DNA of 64,000 bases from Chaetoderma sp. LZ-2023a (lineage: Eukaryota; Mollusca; Caudofoveata; Chaetodermatida; Chaetodermatidae): the NCBI GenBank assembly GCA_034401795.1, contig CM067366.1, forward strand, positions 79,865,647-79,929,646. Direction: 5' to 3'. Below the pieces are notes generated by a model. It had not been told where the DNA came from and did no database searches. It saw nothing but the letters and a program-made list of their open reading frames with translations. The position numbers and the translations under genes were made by a program. How positions within the stretch are numbered: position 1 is the stretch's first letter; each line of letters opens with the position of its first letter. This document shows, piece after piece, positions 42,228 through 54,736 of the stretch.

Positions 42228-44290
42228 ATGGGTTGTCATGACTGTAATAGATCACATCCCTCATTAATAAACCGCCACTGTGATGACATGCTTTGTGATG
42301 ATTGCTTTTGCATACGATTTCCACAATACAGGCCTAATACCATCACACCCTGTTCTACAAACTCCACACTGGTTGCGGATCAAGTAAACACTCCCGCAAC
42401 AGAAAACCATCACTGTAGCTGTAGCTGTAGCTGGAAGTGCTGACATAACAGAAGAGGCAAATACCATCTCTCATGCTATGAGCCCTTCCAGTACAGATAC
42501 TGATCAAACTGAAAATGGCCCTGGTACATCTGGAAATATAAATCACTCTGATATAGTAACTGACATAACTGTAAATGATCCATATATTCCCGTCAGCGCA
42601 AGTCAGGCTGGGAAAAATGACACTAGTATAGCAAACATGCCGATTGATTGCAAGTGTGCATGTGGAGCTCCTGGTAATGTATACATGCATGATCAAATGT
42701 GGTAAATGTAAATCATGGTCTCACTATATATGTACACATCTACCTGTGTATATGCTTAGTGCTCTCACGTCAACAAAAAGGATGTTCACATGTGAGTCTT
42801 GTACTCCTCTCTCAGACCAGATCTCGGAATTTTTTTCTTGGCATGTCCAAAATTATGACTGAATACAATGTTAACAATAAGCTAAATGGTGAAGACGCAA
42901 GTGCTAAGATTATCGAAAAATATAACGTCAAAAACACTAGTAAATTACATTCAGCTCTTAGTATTATAAATTCAGGTCAGAGTGACAAAAGTTCAACTGA
43001 TTCGTTATTATCTGTCCTGCAAGATATCGAAGAAATCAAGGCAAACCAAAATATAATGCAGAAGCAAATTGCTAGGTTACACAACAACAAAATTTGATAT
43101 AGCAGACACTGACTCTGATTCAGGTGATGAGTCAAATACATCTATCAAAATAGGCTTGGACATGCTTTCCCCAGAGCATAAAATTCCACACAAATCACTT
43201 AAACAAGCTAGTCAGGCCTCAACATATGCCACTTACAACAAAAACAAATCAAATTTCCAACAGCAACCCGATCAACCAGACCAACGAATCCTGAATAGAA
43301 AAGAAAAACAAGCACCTACAAATCATGGTTAAATTTTACAGACATGTACATAAAAAATTGGCACAGATAGACACACTCATAACAATTCCAAGCATGTCCA
43401 TTTTCCTACGAACAATATGGCTAGACTGGAACAGTCTCATCCACATTCAGCTACGCCTTATTTCTCAAAGCTTTCAAAAGCTAGAGAAAACAGATTTCCT
43501 TCTCGTCGATCATCACTGCTACATCATGGGATTAGAGCAACACCTGAAGATTACAGGCGATATAACAATGTAGTGAGTGATATCCCATACCATCAGCAAT
43601 CCAGAACAGAAATGACTACTACATATAATCATCCTAGTGGTACTAGATAACCATTCCAAAATCAAAATCATCGCATATCATTAGATAGTAGCAAAGAACA
43701 TAGGCACATACTTGTAATAGGAAGCTCTACACTGTGTAAACTTAGCGGAAGGTACATGTCTTCAGAACATGCCACCTTCACTATCAGATCATTTAGTGGA
43801 GCTAGAATTAATGACTGACCAGCTAGACCAACTAATGTACACCGAGTTTGATGCTGTGGTAGTACATGTAGGCTCAAATGACATTGGTAAGCATATTTGC
43901 AGCAGTATGCTCAAAGACTATGATGAACTTATTCATAAGATCAGATCACTGTTACCGTCAACTAAGATCTTTGTGTCATCACTACTACCACGCCATACAG
44001 ACAGGCGTGCAAACTGTTTAGTAATAGAGTTTAACGGTATGTTAAATCCGTTGTTTTTTTGGTTAAATGTAACTTTTATTGATAATTCTCAACTCTTTGC
44101 CAGTCCAGAAGGTGATATCTATAGGGAACTCTTCTGGGACCACGTACACCCCAAGCAGGGTACTAGGCTTTTGTCAGAGAATATAACCAATTATCGCTCT
44201 GCTCATATGGATATAGCAATAACCGCCACAACTGATTCTCAGGATTTTTTAGTAGGGACATCTGTTTGGAGGAGCCAAGGCAGCCAGTAA
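42228..44290 (+). pseudogene. CR1 ORF1: PHD-like finger, coiled coil, SGNH esterase
   Basis: The first segment begins MGCHDCNRSHPSLINRHCDD, a Cys/His-rich start. About 42640-42830 encodes a PHD-like finger split by a frameshift: DCKCACGAPG, then KCGKCKSWSHYIC and FTCESC. A charged helical stretch follows (42840-43090). The esterase covers about 43705-44190, with block I IGSSTLCKL, block III VHVGSNDIG and block V FWDHVHPKQGT, the Ser/Gly/Asn/Asp-His positions of SGNH hydrolases. A frameshift near 43815 separates block I from block III. PHD and esterase domains in ORF1 are known for CR1 elements. The esterase's role in retrotransposition is unclear. Confidence 0.82.
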
Positions 44291-44587
44291 ATTCCTTATC
44301 ATATCCTAAAGCTCACACAATATCCATATCAAACAAATTCAATCCATTAGTAATAGAGACTCGAGTAAATCAGAAAGGTAATGGATGGTTGTATCATACG
44401 GTTAGAGCTATAAATGACTGTGATAAACATCAGTTGCACACTGACAACATTCTTGTCAATGGAACCAGCGAAACCATTATTGTAAATGATGTAAATATTG
44501 ATATTCTAAGTAATCATGTTAACAATGATGTCAGTTATGAAAAGCAAAAGAAAAAATTAAAAAAAATGCAAACACATAAAGAAATTC

Positions 44588-47337
44588 ATGTCTATACAAG
44601 GTAGTAGAATACATAAATCAATTTCATTGACAGCTAAAGATTCACTTAAAGGTTTCTATACTAATACTGATAGCTTATTAAACAAGCGTGCAGAGTTCAG
44701 TGCTATTGTTGCTGAACAAACTCCGGACATAATAGGAGTTACAGCGATCTTACCAAAAATGTTTCTATAGACCCTCAAGATAGCGAATTTGCACTGGAAC
44801 AGTATGACTTATTTAGAAACAGTTTGCCGAGTCTAAATGGTGTCAAACTAAGCTGGAGAACAAAGACTGTCTTATTATTGGATGTGTATATAGGTCGCCC
44901 AACTGTAAACATGAAAACGATTCCTGTTTAATAGACTTATTAAGAAATGTAGCTGACTTAAAATCTAGCCATCTTCTGATAATGGGTGACTTCAATTATA
45001 GTCAAATTGACTGGACCATTGAATCATCAAATATTCAGCTTTGCTCTGCATCAAGCTTTCTTGAATCAATTAAAGATTTATACTGGCATCAGCATGTAAA
45101 AGAGCCAACTCACTTTAGAGGCAATCAAACAGCAAATACATTAGATCTTATAATATCAAATGAGGAGAATATGGTAGAAAATGTAATCATAAGTGCACCT
45201 ATAGGAAAGAGCCACCATGCAAACATAAGCTTTACTTTCAATTGTTATATAAATACCATCTTGCAAAACCCTCACTACATTTTCAATAGAGGTGATTATG
45301 ATGGTATGCGTGCAGATGCTGCACATATTGACTGGACATCTAAATTATCTGGTGACATTGAGCATGATTGGTGTGAAATATTGAATGAAATTAAAAGGCT
45401 AACTGATACATTTGTTCCAATGCCTAAAATTAATGCAAGAAAAAAATCAATTTACCTAACCAAAACTGTCTTTGAAACTCTAAAACAGAAGAGACTTGCC
45501 TTTCAAAAATGGAAAAAATCACGTGACAATACTGACTATTTGTATTACCAAAAAATCAGAAATCATACAAAAAAGTTATTTAGGAAAGCAAAGCGAAATT
45601 TTTAACAAAAAATAGAAACCGAATCACAATGTAACCCGAAAGCTTTCTTTCATTATGCTAAATCTAAACTGAAAACTAAAAATTCTGTATGTGACCTAAA
45701 AAAACAACCAAATGGAACCCGTACAAATTCAGATTCTGAAAAGGCTGATGTCTTAAATACATTTTTTACTTCAGTCTTTACACACGAGGATATGTCCCAT
45801 CTGCCCAGCTTTAGCTACAGACAATATTCCACAATTCTAAATGAGATCTTAATTACAGAAGACATGGTGTTAAACAAATTGGAAGGTATCAATACGAATA
45901 AATCTGCTGGCCCTGATGGGATATATCCACGTGTTTTGAAAGAACTAAACAGCCTCATAGCCTACCTCCTTCTTCACCTCTTTAGAAACTCGCTGAAGCA
46001 GGGAAATTTACCATCACTTTGGAAACTGGCTCATGTATCACCTTTATTTAAAAAAGGTGATAGGCATTCCGCAAACAATTATCGTCCTATTAGTCTGACA
46101 TCAGTTGTGTGTAAAATACTGGAATCTCTAATAAAAGACCATTTAGTAACCCATTTGGAAACTAACAATCTGAAAACTAAAGACCAGCATGGATTTATTA
46201 GGGGACGCTCATGTGTCACACAACTCATTTCCATTCTAGATATTTGGACAGTTGTCTTAGATCATAACGGGCAGATTGATGCTCTCTATTTAGATTTTGC
46301 TAAGGCAATCGTAACTGTACCACACGAGCGACTTCTACTCAAACTTGAGAAATATGGTATTCAGGGAATGGTCTTAAATTGGATAAGAAGGTTCTTATGT
46401 AATAGAAAACAACTAGTGGTAGTAAATGGTACACACTCTAAAGTAGCGCAAGTTCTCAGTGGGGTCCCTCAGGGTAGTGTTCATAGAGAAATACGCTCCA
46501 TAACAGATGCATCAGAACATCAAGATGATCTGAAGAATATAGAAGATTGGTGTTGCACAGGGCAAATTCTTTTAAATCCATAAAAAGTGTAGTGTAATGC
46601 ATTTAGGATCAAATAACAAGAAGTATCCATATTATGCAAACAAAGGGGGTACACAAGTCAAACTAAATGAAGATATTGTCGTTAAGGATCTCGGGATTAA
46701 CATTGATAAGCAGCTGAAATGTAATGAACATTGTAAGACACAGGCAAATAAGGCTAACAAAATTTTAGGATTAATCAGACGATCTTATACCTATTTGGAT
46801 GCACCAACGTTAGTAAAATTGTATACTTCGCTTGTAAGGCCAATCCTGGAATATGGCAATGGTGCATGGTGCCCCATGTTCATTAAAGATTGTGAAACCC
46901 TCGAATCTGTACAAAGATGAGCAACAAAAATGGTGCCTTATTTAAGATCTCGCAGCTATCTTGATAGACTTAAACATTTGAAGCTCCAATTAGTATACTA
47001 TCGACGTGCAAGGGGGGATATGATTGAATCATACACACATCTACATAATATTTATAATATTCAAAGCCAGTATCTTGAATTAGATAACAAAGCCAAAACC
47101 TGTGGTCATAGCCTGAAATTATCCAAAAAGCGGGCAAATAAAACCATAACACAGCATTTCTTTCCAACTTGTATCACCAACAACTGGAATGGGTTACCTG
47201 AAACTGTCGTAAATTCCCCAAGCTTAAATAGCTTTAAAAATCAATTAGATATATATTGGACTACCTTTTGGTATATACAAGAACCTATGCACAACAGGTG
47301 CTCTGCAGTAAACATTGCCTATCTTGGAAACTTATAA
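44588..47337 (+). pseudogene. CR1 ORF2: endonuclease and RT with deleted FADD block
   Basis: Endonuclease: FYTNTDSLLNKRAEFSAI (about 44660), CVYRSPN in a shifted frame (about 44890), MGDFNYSQIDW (44982), GKSHHA near 45200. RT: NKSAGPDGIYPRVLK (45897), NNYRPISLTSVVCKILE, QHGFIRGRSCVTQL, LYLDFAKAIVTVPH (motif A, usual FD replaced by IV). The sequence then passes directly from GVPQGSV to REIRSITDASEHQ, so about 90 nt that normally encode motif C are missing. The thumb and C-terminal part continue at 46597-47337, with a stop near 46918. It cannot make an active RT. Confidence 0.88.
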
Positions 47338-47429
47338 GGTGCAATGCATTTACTGTATTATCTACCTACAGGCTAAGTGGCCTATCAAGGTGGTATATGA
47401 TAAGTATAAGTATAAGTATCAAACAAGAC

Positions 47430-47645
47430 AGTCACTCCACAATCACAAGCGAAAAAAGGCAGTACACCACTGGATAAGACAACAATAAAGGCGATTGGAA
47501 AGAAACAGAGATGCTGGCAGCGCTATATCGAAACAAGAGACCCAGAGAAGTATCGAGCATACACACGAGAATGTAAGAAAGTGAGAGCTCTAACAAGAAA
47601 AATTCAGAGAGACCAGGAGAAGGCTGAAGTATGCTGGGTAAGAAG
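47430..47645 (+). pseudogene. Fragment of a LINE EN-RT linker
   Basis: One frame reads KKQRCWQRYIETRDPEKYRA then YTRECKKVRALTRKIQRDQEK, typical of CR1-type linker sequence. It stops abruptly where a different LINE's endonuclease C-terminus begins at about 47650, so two elements are joined here. Confidence 0.6.
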
Positions 47646-48760
47646 CTATCCTGTACGGCGACATGAATGCCTCTCTGCATCGCAACCCACCAAACGAGTC
47701 TGATATTGCCTTCAGGGAGTTCTGCAGCAGAAAAGGTATAAGCCCCATTGCCACCTATCCAGTAAAACCAACCTTTTTCTGGAATAGGAAGCAGTACGAC
47801 CTTGGTAAGGAACATGAACTCCACACATCACAAATAGACTATGTGCTCTCCACGTGCAGCTCAGTCATAGAAGAGGTTTCTACACTTGACTATAGTACAT
47901 TATTTGCCCAGTCCAATGGCTCAGATCATGACTCGGTTATAGCAAAACTGTCTATTGCAAAAGCATAACACACACACCAAAAATGCCGTCCAGCATGTAA
48001 AGAAGTAAAGAAATCCTCATGGCTGTGGCACAAGGCAGACATTCAAAGTTACAAAAATGAAGTGACACTCCGTATACAACACATACTGGACTCTCAACTG
48101 GAAACTCCAGAGAAAGTCGAAGTAGCAGTCAGTGATCTCACACATGCACTCACGGTTGCCGCAGCAAAGGCCATGATATTGAAGCGAGGACTAAGATCAA
48201 TTCTGAAGCATATATTGACCCTACATAAACAGTCCAAAGCAGCCTTCTGGCACTGGAAGACAGTGGGGAGACCAAGAGAGTCGGTCCTTTTTGACGAAGT
48301 CAAGCAGCTCAAAAAGAATGTCCGCAGAGGACAACGGCAGGCGCGAATAGCAAAACAGAAGGAGCTATATACCCAGATACAAGAGGCCAGCACAGGTGAT
48401 CAAGAGCTGTTTTTTAAGCTAGTGAACCGGCAGAGAAAGTGCCAAGCAGCAGTCGCCACCGAGTTAGTGGTAAACGGCGACAGTCACAAAACCACAGACT
48501 CTGTCAGACAAACGGGGGCTGATTACTTTGAGAAGCTTGCTACACCATCTGATAACAGCGACTTTAACGAGGAGTACAAGCGACAAGCAGGATCTGACAT
48601 CACACACATAAGACATCTGGCTACAACGAATACAACCTACATGAAAGCAATAACGGCAGAGGAAATCTTTAAAGCATCCTGAAAGCTTCATAAAGGCAAG
48701 GCTGCAGACAAATATGGTATTGCATCTGAACACCGTATCTACGCCATTAATATCCTATCA

Positions 48761-50103
48761 GTGATCCTTACACATATAGTCAACGCAATACTTGACATCC
48801 AACAAATCCCTCAGGCTTTCAAGGAAGGAATCCTTACACCAATTCTCAAGAAATCTGATAAGTGTAAAAAGCAGCTTGACAACTACAGAGGCATAATGGT
48901 TTGTTCCACTATTGGGAAACTCCTGGAGATTGTTCTAGTTGAAAGGATGTCACCGTATAAAGAGCATATCCAAAGCCAACAGCGAGGGCTTACAGAAAGT
49001 GCAAGCTACCTACACATCGCCTTTGCCATTTCTGAAACCATTGCAGAGTTCGAAGAAGCAGGTGATGACCTCCTGTTTATCACCTTGGATGTCCAAAAGG
49101 CATTTGATGAAGTATGGCATTGCGGCTTCCTCTTAGAACTATATAAGTTGGGGATACCTACACAGATGTGGAGTCTGCTCGACGATTGGTACAAAGGACT
49201 AACTGGCCAAGTAAGGTGGGAAGGTGAGCTGTCCAGACCGTTCAAGGTTCTCCAGGGCACGGGCAAGGGAGATCTTTTTCTCCAAGCAATTATAAAGTGT
49301 TCAACAATCCCTTCCTCAAGATGATTGAATCTGCTGGAACAGGAGCCTATATTGGAGATATCTGTGTAGCCGCACCAACGTGTGCAGACGATGTCGCCCT
49401 CCTAGCAAAACACCAGTACCCAGACGCTCAAGTCGCATTGACAGCAACTCAGAATTTTGCAAGTGACCGTCGATATGTCATAGGGATGGCTAAAACCAGT
49501 GCTATCATTTACGGTACACCCTTGCAAGAATCTGGTGTGAGCTACAAGATCGAGAACCTGGCAGTGTCTGAGGAGACCACACACCTCGGCACTCTAATGA
49601 GCGCTTCCAGCAAGGTGAACCAGAAAAGGGTGGAAAAGAACATCGCTTCAGCCCGAAGTGCAGCATACAGTCTCTTCGGTGCCGGCCTACACGGAAAAAA
49701 TGGCCTGAACCCAGTTGTCTGTCGGAAAATCTGGTTAATATATATTCAGCCAAGGCTAACTCATGGATCCGAGCTTTGGAAATTGACTACCAAAGAAACC
49801 GAGCCACTAGAGATTTTTGCCAAATCAATCCTGAGGCAGTTACAGAGCTTGTCTCCAAATGCAGCAAACCCAGCTGTATATGGGCTTTTTGGAATCATAC
49901 CTGTCGCCGGTGAAATACACAAGAAGGCACTCACTCTTCTAAAGAATCTGGTAGCAGACTCAACGCGTCGAGTGCATACAATCATACTGCGACAACTTGC
50001 AATGAAATCGCTCTCCAGTAAGTCATGGCTGTCATGCATACAACAGCTCCTCTTGAAATATTGTCTACCATCGGCCCATGTTCTCCTAGCACAGCCTCCC
50101 TAA
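48761..50103 (+). pseudogene. LINE reverse transcriptase (CADD active site), frameshifted
   Basis: Segment one has FKEGILTPILKK, NYRGIMVCSTIGKLLE, LLFITLDVQKAFDEVWH (motif A) and ends near VLQGTGKGD. After a frameshift near 49290, segment two continues with APTCADDVALLAKH (motif C), then the thumb (THLGTLMSASSKVNQKRVEK, YIQPRLTHGSELW). The Pro-Gln-Gly of the usual PQG motif reads QGTGKGD, and some residues are missing there. The earlier linker frame 48062-48682 belongs to the same ORF. Confidence 0.78.
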
Positions 50104-50222
50104 AAAAATAGAGTGGAAACATAAGGTCAACAAAGGAATAGCAAGCTTCTGGGCTGAGCACCTATGGGACACAGCATCTGGAATGTCAACCATGCAGTTT
50201 ATGTCGCAGTCAATGATCACAC

Positions 50223-50680
50223 TTGAGAATGGTCCAGCGCCAATCTGGTCAGAGTCCACAGCAACTCTACGGGAGACCGATAAGGCTCCTGACCGGAACC
50301 TATCAACTCCAGTCTACCTTGGCAAAATGGGACAGAAAAGGCACCATCTCTCCAGTCTGTCGGCTGTGTAATGACGGCAACGAAGATACCTCACACTTCC
50401 TGGTATCCTGCGCCGCCTTGGCAGAGACTCAACAGCCACACTCTCTCCAACTGTACAGAGCAATCCAGTGCAAGCCAAATGACAAAACCGTGACCCTGCT
50501 GCTGCTCAATCCACTGCATCCTGACATACCAGCGTCAATATCAGTAAAACCCATATCCTTGATTGAACGAATCAGCAGAGACTGGATTCTAACCTGTCAC
50601 AAAGAAAGACCCTGTCTCCTGACAGCTCTACGTCAGGACCACAGACCCACTGCACATACATGTTTCTTTGTTCATGTTTG
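50223..50680 (+). pseudogene. LINE C-terminal zinc-knuckle segment
   Basis: LLTGTYQLQSTLAKWDRKG followed by a Cys/His cluster CRLCNDGNEDTSHFLVSC, the CCHC C-terminal motif found after the RT in several LINE clades. The frame then decays. Confidence 0.7.
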
Positions 50681-50789
50681 CTGTTGTGTTTTTTGCGTCA
50701 TAATTAACTATCGTTATCGTGTTGCTTTCAATATAAACTGTTTTAAAACTCCACACGGAGGTTTCTCATCACTTGGGGGAATCTGCATG

Positions 50790-51015
50790 TAAAAGAAGAA
50801 GAAGGCTATAGCAAAAGGTGCTAAATCTAACCCGAAGCACTTCTGGAAGTATGTAAAAAGTAAACTGAAGATTTCAACAGCAATTGCAGACCTTGTAATG
50901 ACAACCGAATCTGGTGAAGGGTTCTTAAGAAAAACTGATGAGGAGAAATGTAACAAAATGTACGACAATATGTACGACGTCAATCGGGAGCATCTACTGC
51001 CATCAGCTGTAGGTA
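50790..51015 (+). pseudogene. Fragment of CR1-like EN-RT linker
   Basis: One frame reads AKSNPKHFWKYVKSKLKIST and continues IADLVMTTESGEG. The block is very similar to the linker in the element at 54.7-57 kb (YVKSKLKMTSGIADLECEEG). From 51016 to 51520 I recognise nothing. Confidence 0.6.
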
Positions 51016-51689
51016 ATTGCACTAGAGGTAACAGTTACAAGCTCACCAAATAACGCTTCTGCAGTGATACCAGAAAGAGGCAATTCTTCCAATACAGTTG
51101 ACTGATCTTGGAGTAGCCTGTGTATAGACAAGAACATGCTCGCTAGCAATTCCAATGACCAGTAGATACATCTCTGCTTCCGCATCCACACTTTGTGGTT
51201 GTGTGAAGAGACACTAGTATAGAGGAAACGTGGATGGCAATGAACACAGAAAATGAAAACAACAGCAGTAGGCCAACTACAGCATCCACAATTCAGCATG
51301 TAAACAAATTCTATGCACAGCATGGTGTAACTATGAGTGTAGGTGGTATACCGCAGCTGACACGGGCAACATTCATCTGCACCACAGCATTTCCACAAAA
51401 CAGAGCTAAAGTCCTAAATCTAATGTCACTGATATACTGAAGGATTCGAGGAGATTTAATTAAGCGACAACCGTCAAATGATTCAAGAACAAACTAGATA
51501 TAATCTACTACAGAGAAACATCATTTAAATCAAGTTCAAGTTCAAGTTCAAATTCATTTATCTTGATATAAAATTGTACAATTTGTAATTACACAACAGG
51601 TCGTCCACCGAAGGCAGAGCCTATTTAGATGGTGGACCCCTAAATAGAAAAAAAATTATACATGGATGACTGATACTATAAACTAGAGA

Positions 51690-51905
51690 CACCGGACCTG
51701 GGACAGATAGACAACATATTTACTGGTGCATAGAGAGGTGTGCTTATCGTGTTAATTAAAATTCATCTCAAGATTATAAGATCATCTGAGTTACCAAGAG
51801 ACACGGGACATGGGACAGATAGACAACATATTTACAGGTACATAGAGAGGTGTGCTTATCTTGTTAATTAAAATTCATCTTAAGATTATAAGATCATCTG
51901 AGTTT
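51690..51905 (+). repeat. ~108-bp tandem duplication
   Basis: GAGACACCGGACCTGGGACA and GAGACACGGGACATGGGACA start two copies that both end AAGATTATAAGATCATCTGA. Differences are few. Confidence 0.9.
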
Positions 51906-52039
51906 TAATTTAGGTTCTTTTTTTGGCATGTAGTGCTGATGGTGGTTGCAATCAATGGCAATATTGTTGTTGGTGTTATGTGGTGAAGACTGAAGGTGAT
52001 GGTAAAGGCATTAGCAATCTGATGATTACTATTACGACA

Positions 52040-52098
<59 letters not shown>
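52040..52098 (+). repeat. ATT microsatellite
   Basis: TTATTA triplets followed by a short CTT run. Two further ATT tracts lie at 52336-52380 and 52402-52466. The poly-Asn and poly-Ile open frames here are artefacts. Confidence 0.95.
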
Positions 52099-52334
52099 CT
52101 TCTTCTTCTTTCCGTTCGCTGATCATACCGCCAGTCCTAAAGTGACTATCGACATGATCATAAGCGTTAAGTGCATGGATCCATGGTTTATTAGAGTGCG
52201 CCGTGCAGCCTGGAACCTCCGTCTTCAGCACTCGAGGTTTCTGTCAGAGTTACCTCACCCTTACCTCCTTTAGTCGCCTCTTATGACACGCAGAGGATAC
52301 GGAAGGTGTATTCTAAGCCCCACCTACAGGGCAG

Positions 52335-52382
<48 letters not shown>

Positions 52383-52401
52383 ATCATGATAACCATCATT
52401 A

Positions 52402-52467
<66 letters not shown>

Positions 52468-52864
52468 TCTTCTGATGACTGGGTGCAAGTATGATAATGG
52501 CTTGGTGGTGTGGGGTATTTTGTGGGGTTTCTGTTGTTTTTTGGGAGTTTTAGGGCCTAGTAGTTTTTTATAATCATATTTTTGATCTTCTGTTTAAATG
52601 ACTGTAGAGTAATAATGTTTGTGCGTGTCTTTGTATCTGTGGTATTCCATAATTGTATTGCCTTATATGAGAGCTTTTATTGTGATGCTTCTGTTTGATG
52701 GTGTCTTGTGTGCAGGTTATTTCGTGTTCTTGTGTTGTGAGAGTGTATTTGTGTATTGACCGTAAAGATACCAGTTAAAGAACAGGGTAAGTTGCCATTG
52801 TGGAAGTCTCTTAAAATTGTGTATAATTGGAGCCTTCCAATATCCGCGAGTTTTAGAATTTTTT

Positions 52865-54043
52865 CTACTTTAAAGATATTCTGGCCACCTGCTGTTTGTG
52901 CAAATAATTTAATAGATTGTTTTTGTCATGATTTAGTTTTTTTAGTTTAGCTTCAGATGTGTTAGTCCAGATAGCATTACAGTAAATGATGCCAGGAAGT
53001 GTCATTGTGCAGTACAGCTTTTCAATAATATTCGGTGTTAGATAGGGTTTTAGTCTGCGTATGATGCCAATGTGTTTTGCTACCTTGGATGTTGCGACCT
53101 CAATATGCTTCTCCCATGTCAAATTCTTATCCAAATAGACTCCTAAAAACTTAGCATATTGGGCTTCATGTGTTATCTGGCTGTTGATGCAAAGTTTTGG
53201 GAGAGCTGCTTCCTTTAATTTATTAGATTTTGTAAATGATAAATATTTGGTTTTACTCACATTTAAGGACAGTTTGTTAACTTTAAACCAATCTCTTAAT
53301 TTTGTACTTTCATTATTAACATGTTTGTAAAGTATTTCTATGTCCTTATGACTGCAGAAAGCATTTGCACCATCTGCAAAGAGGATTAAAGAGAGATGAT
53401 TACAGACTTTGGGTATGTCATTCATATACAAGAGAAACAGCAGGGGGACAAGAACTTAACATTGTGGTACACCACAGACTACCTCTTTCTATTCTGAAAC
53501 TACAATGAATTGTACATATTGTTTTCTGTTTGACAGGTAGCTCTGTGTCCAATTCAATGCAGTGCCCCGTATTCCATAGTAAGCAAGCTTTTGTAATAGA
53601 ATCGAATGGTCAATTGTATTGAAGGCTTTGGAAAGGTCCAGGAATACACTTAAAGTATGTTAGTTATTCTCTAGGGAGACAGATAACTTTTCAATCATAT
53701 CCACAATGGCAAGCATAGTAGAGTGTTTTTCTTGGAAACCATACTGAGATGGATATAAAGATGGAGTTTTTGTTTAGGTAATTTGTAATTCTATTGAAAT
53801 ACACCTTTTCCAGGAGTTTAGAAAAGAGTGGAAGTACCGAGACTGGCCTATGGTTAGTAAGGTCAGATGCATCTTTGGCTTTGTATAGAGGTGTACAACC
53901 TTTAGTCTTGTTGGAAATATACCCTGTGTCAGTGATAGATTACAAATATGATCCAGTGGAGTTAGTATTTCTGCAACACAGTGTTTGAATATTTTCCATT
54001 TTAAATTATCAATGCCAGCACTTTTAGTTGTGCTAATTTGCAT
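52865..54043 (-). pseudogene. LINE reverse transcriptase (FADG active site)
   Basis: The upstream segment 54043-53774 contains TKSAGIDNLKWKIFKHC and the LTLLTIGQSRYF block, a decayed form of the NYRPIS block. The downstream segment 53431-52865 has YMNDIPKVCNHLSLILFADG, where the second catalytic Asp is Gly, then NKLSLNVSKTKYLSF and FLGVYLDKNLTWEKH. The region between them holds motif A in broken frames. Inactive. Confidence 0.82.
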
Positions 54044-54082
54044 TAGTATTTTGTAAATTTCTTCACTATCAGTAGCACTGAA

Positions 54083-54600
54083 GATGCACTACAAACCATC
54101 AAATGCTTTCGGATAGCACTGCAGTGGATCCCCTCACACTGTGGAGTCCAAGGAAATGAGGAAGCAGACAAGATGGCAAAGGTGGGTGCGGAAGAGAATC
54201 AGACAGAAAACATGGTTACCCATACAGAGATGAAGACTATCATCAAGTCACTCTATAGAACACCTCAATCAGAAGATGCCTACCATCATCTCTCGAGGCC
54301 AGAGCAAGTGACCATTTTTCGTCTCAGAACTGGACACAGCAGACTAAACCAACACATGTACAGGCGGTTCCACCATACAACATCGCCCGCTTGTCCTTGT
54401 GGAGAAGCAGAACAGACCACAGAGCACATACTCCAGTGTTGCAGTACGTATCAGCTGCTGAGAGAAGAGATCTGGCCTTTGTCAACCTCTTTTCTTGAAA
54501 AGCTGTATGGGCCTGTGGAAGAACTGCAGAAAACCACAGATTTCATCTTGAGAACGGCTCTCCAAGTGTGATACCAGCGATCAAAAAAGAAGAAGAAGAA
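54083..54600 (+). mobile_element. 5'-truncated RNase H LINE nested in another LINE
   Basis: From GATGCACTACAAACCATC to a GAAGAAGAAGAAGACG tail it matches 9122-9640 closely. The coding part (to 54571) keeps GNEEADKMAK, whereas the 9-kb copy reads GNEEAHKMAK. The element carries only the end of RNase H and the Cys/His tail. It interrupts the RT coding region of the minus-strand LINE: the sequence before and after it encodes adjoining RT residues. Confidence 0.9.
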
Positions 54601-54736
54601 GACGAAGTAGGATTTCAGAAAATGGAGTGTTGATAGCTACCTGTCAGATAGTCCTGTACATGTATGTTCGAGCTTGGTTGAATTTTTTTTTGATAAACTG
54701 GGTCCAATGTTAGTTACCTAGTTATATAGTCCTTTT

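Larger units (their letters stand above)
42121..47420 (+). mobile_element. CR1 LINE with PHD-esterase ORF1 and EN-RT ORF2 (degraded)
   Basis: A near full-length CR1-type element in plus orientation. ORF1 (42228-44290) has a PHD-like zinc finger and an SGNH esterase. ORF2 (44588-47337) has an apurinic endonuclease, linker and RT. The 3' end has a hairpin (47364-47391) and a tail of TAAGTA repeats (47401-47420). Every module carries frameshifts, and the RT catalytic block is deleted. Confidence 0.88.
47650..50800 (+). mobile_element. Degraded LINE (EN-RT-zinc knuckle), clade uncertain
   Basis: Endonuclease C-terminus at 47663-47968 (YGDMNASLHRNPPNESD, ending NGSDHDSV), linker 48062-48682, RT in two overlapping frames (48761-49324 and 49297-50103) and a C-terminal segment 50223-50792. 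It differs in sequence type from the CR1-like copies around it. ORF1 and the endonuclease N-terminus are absent. Confidence 0.75.
51536..54720 (-). mobile_element. Jockey/L2-like LINE, interrupted by another LINE
   Basis: Running right to left: RT N-terminal part at 54720-54600, a foreign insert at 54083-54600, RT continuing from 54082, palm and thumb to 52865, a long 3' region with triplet microsatellites, a hairpin (GTCCACC...GGTGGAC, about 51601-51640) and a tail of AACTTG repeats at about 51536-51556. Within the 3' region a ~108-bp segment is tandemly duplicated at 51690-51905. Confidence 0.7.

Noticed and set aside
51234..51440. 68-codon plus-strand frame between LINE fragments
   Set aside because: No recognisable motif, start context or neighbour supports it; could not be called.
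51905..52273. Frames with poly-Asn and poly-Ile
   Set aside because: Translation of an ATT microsatellite.
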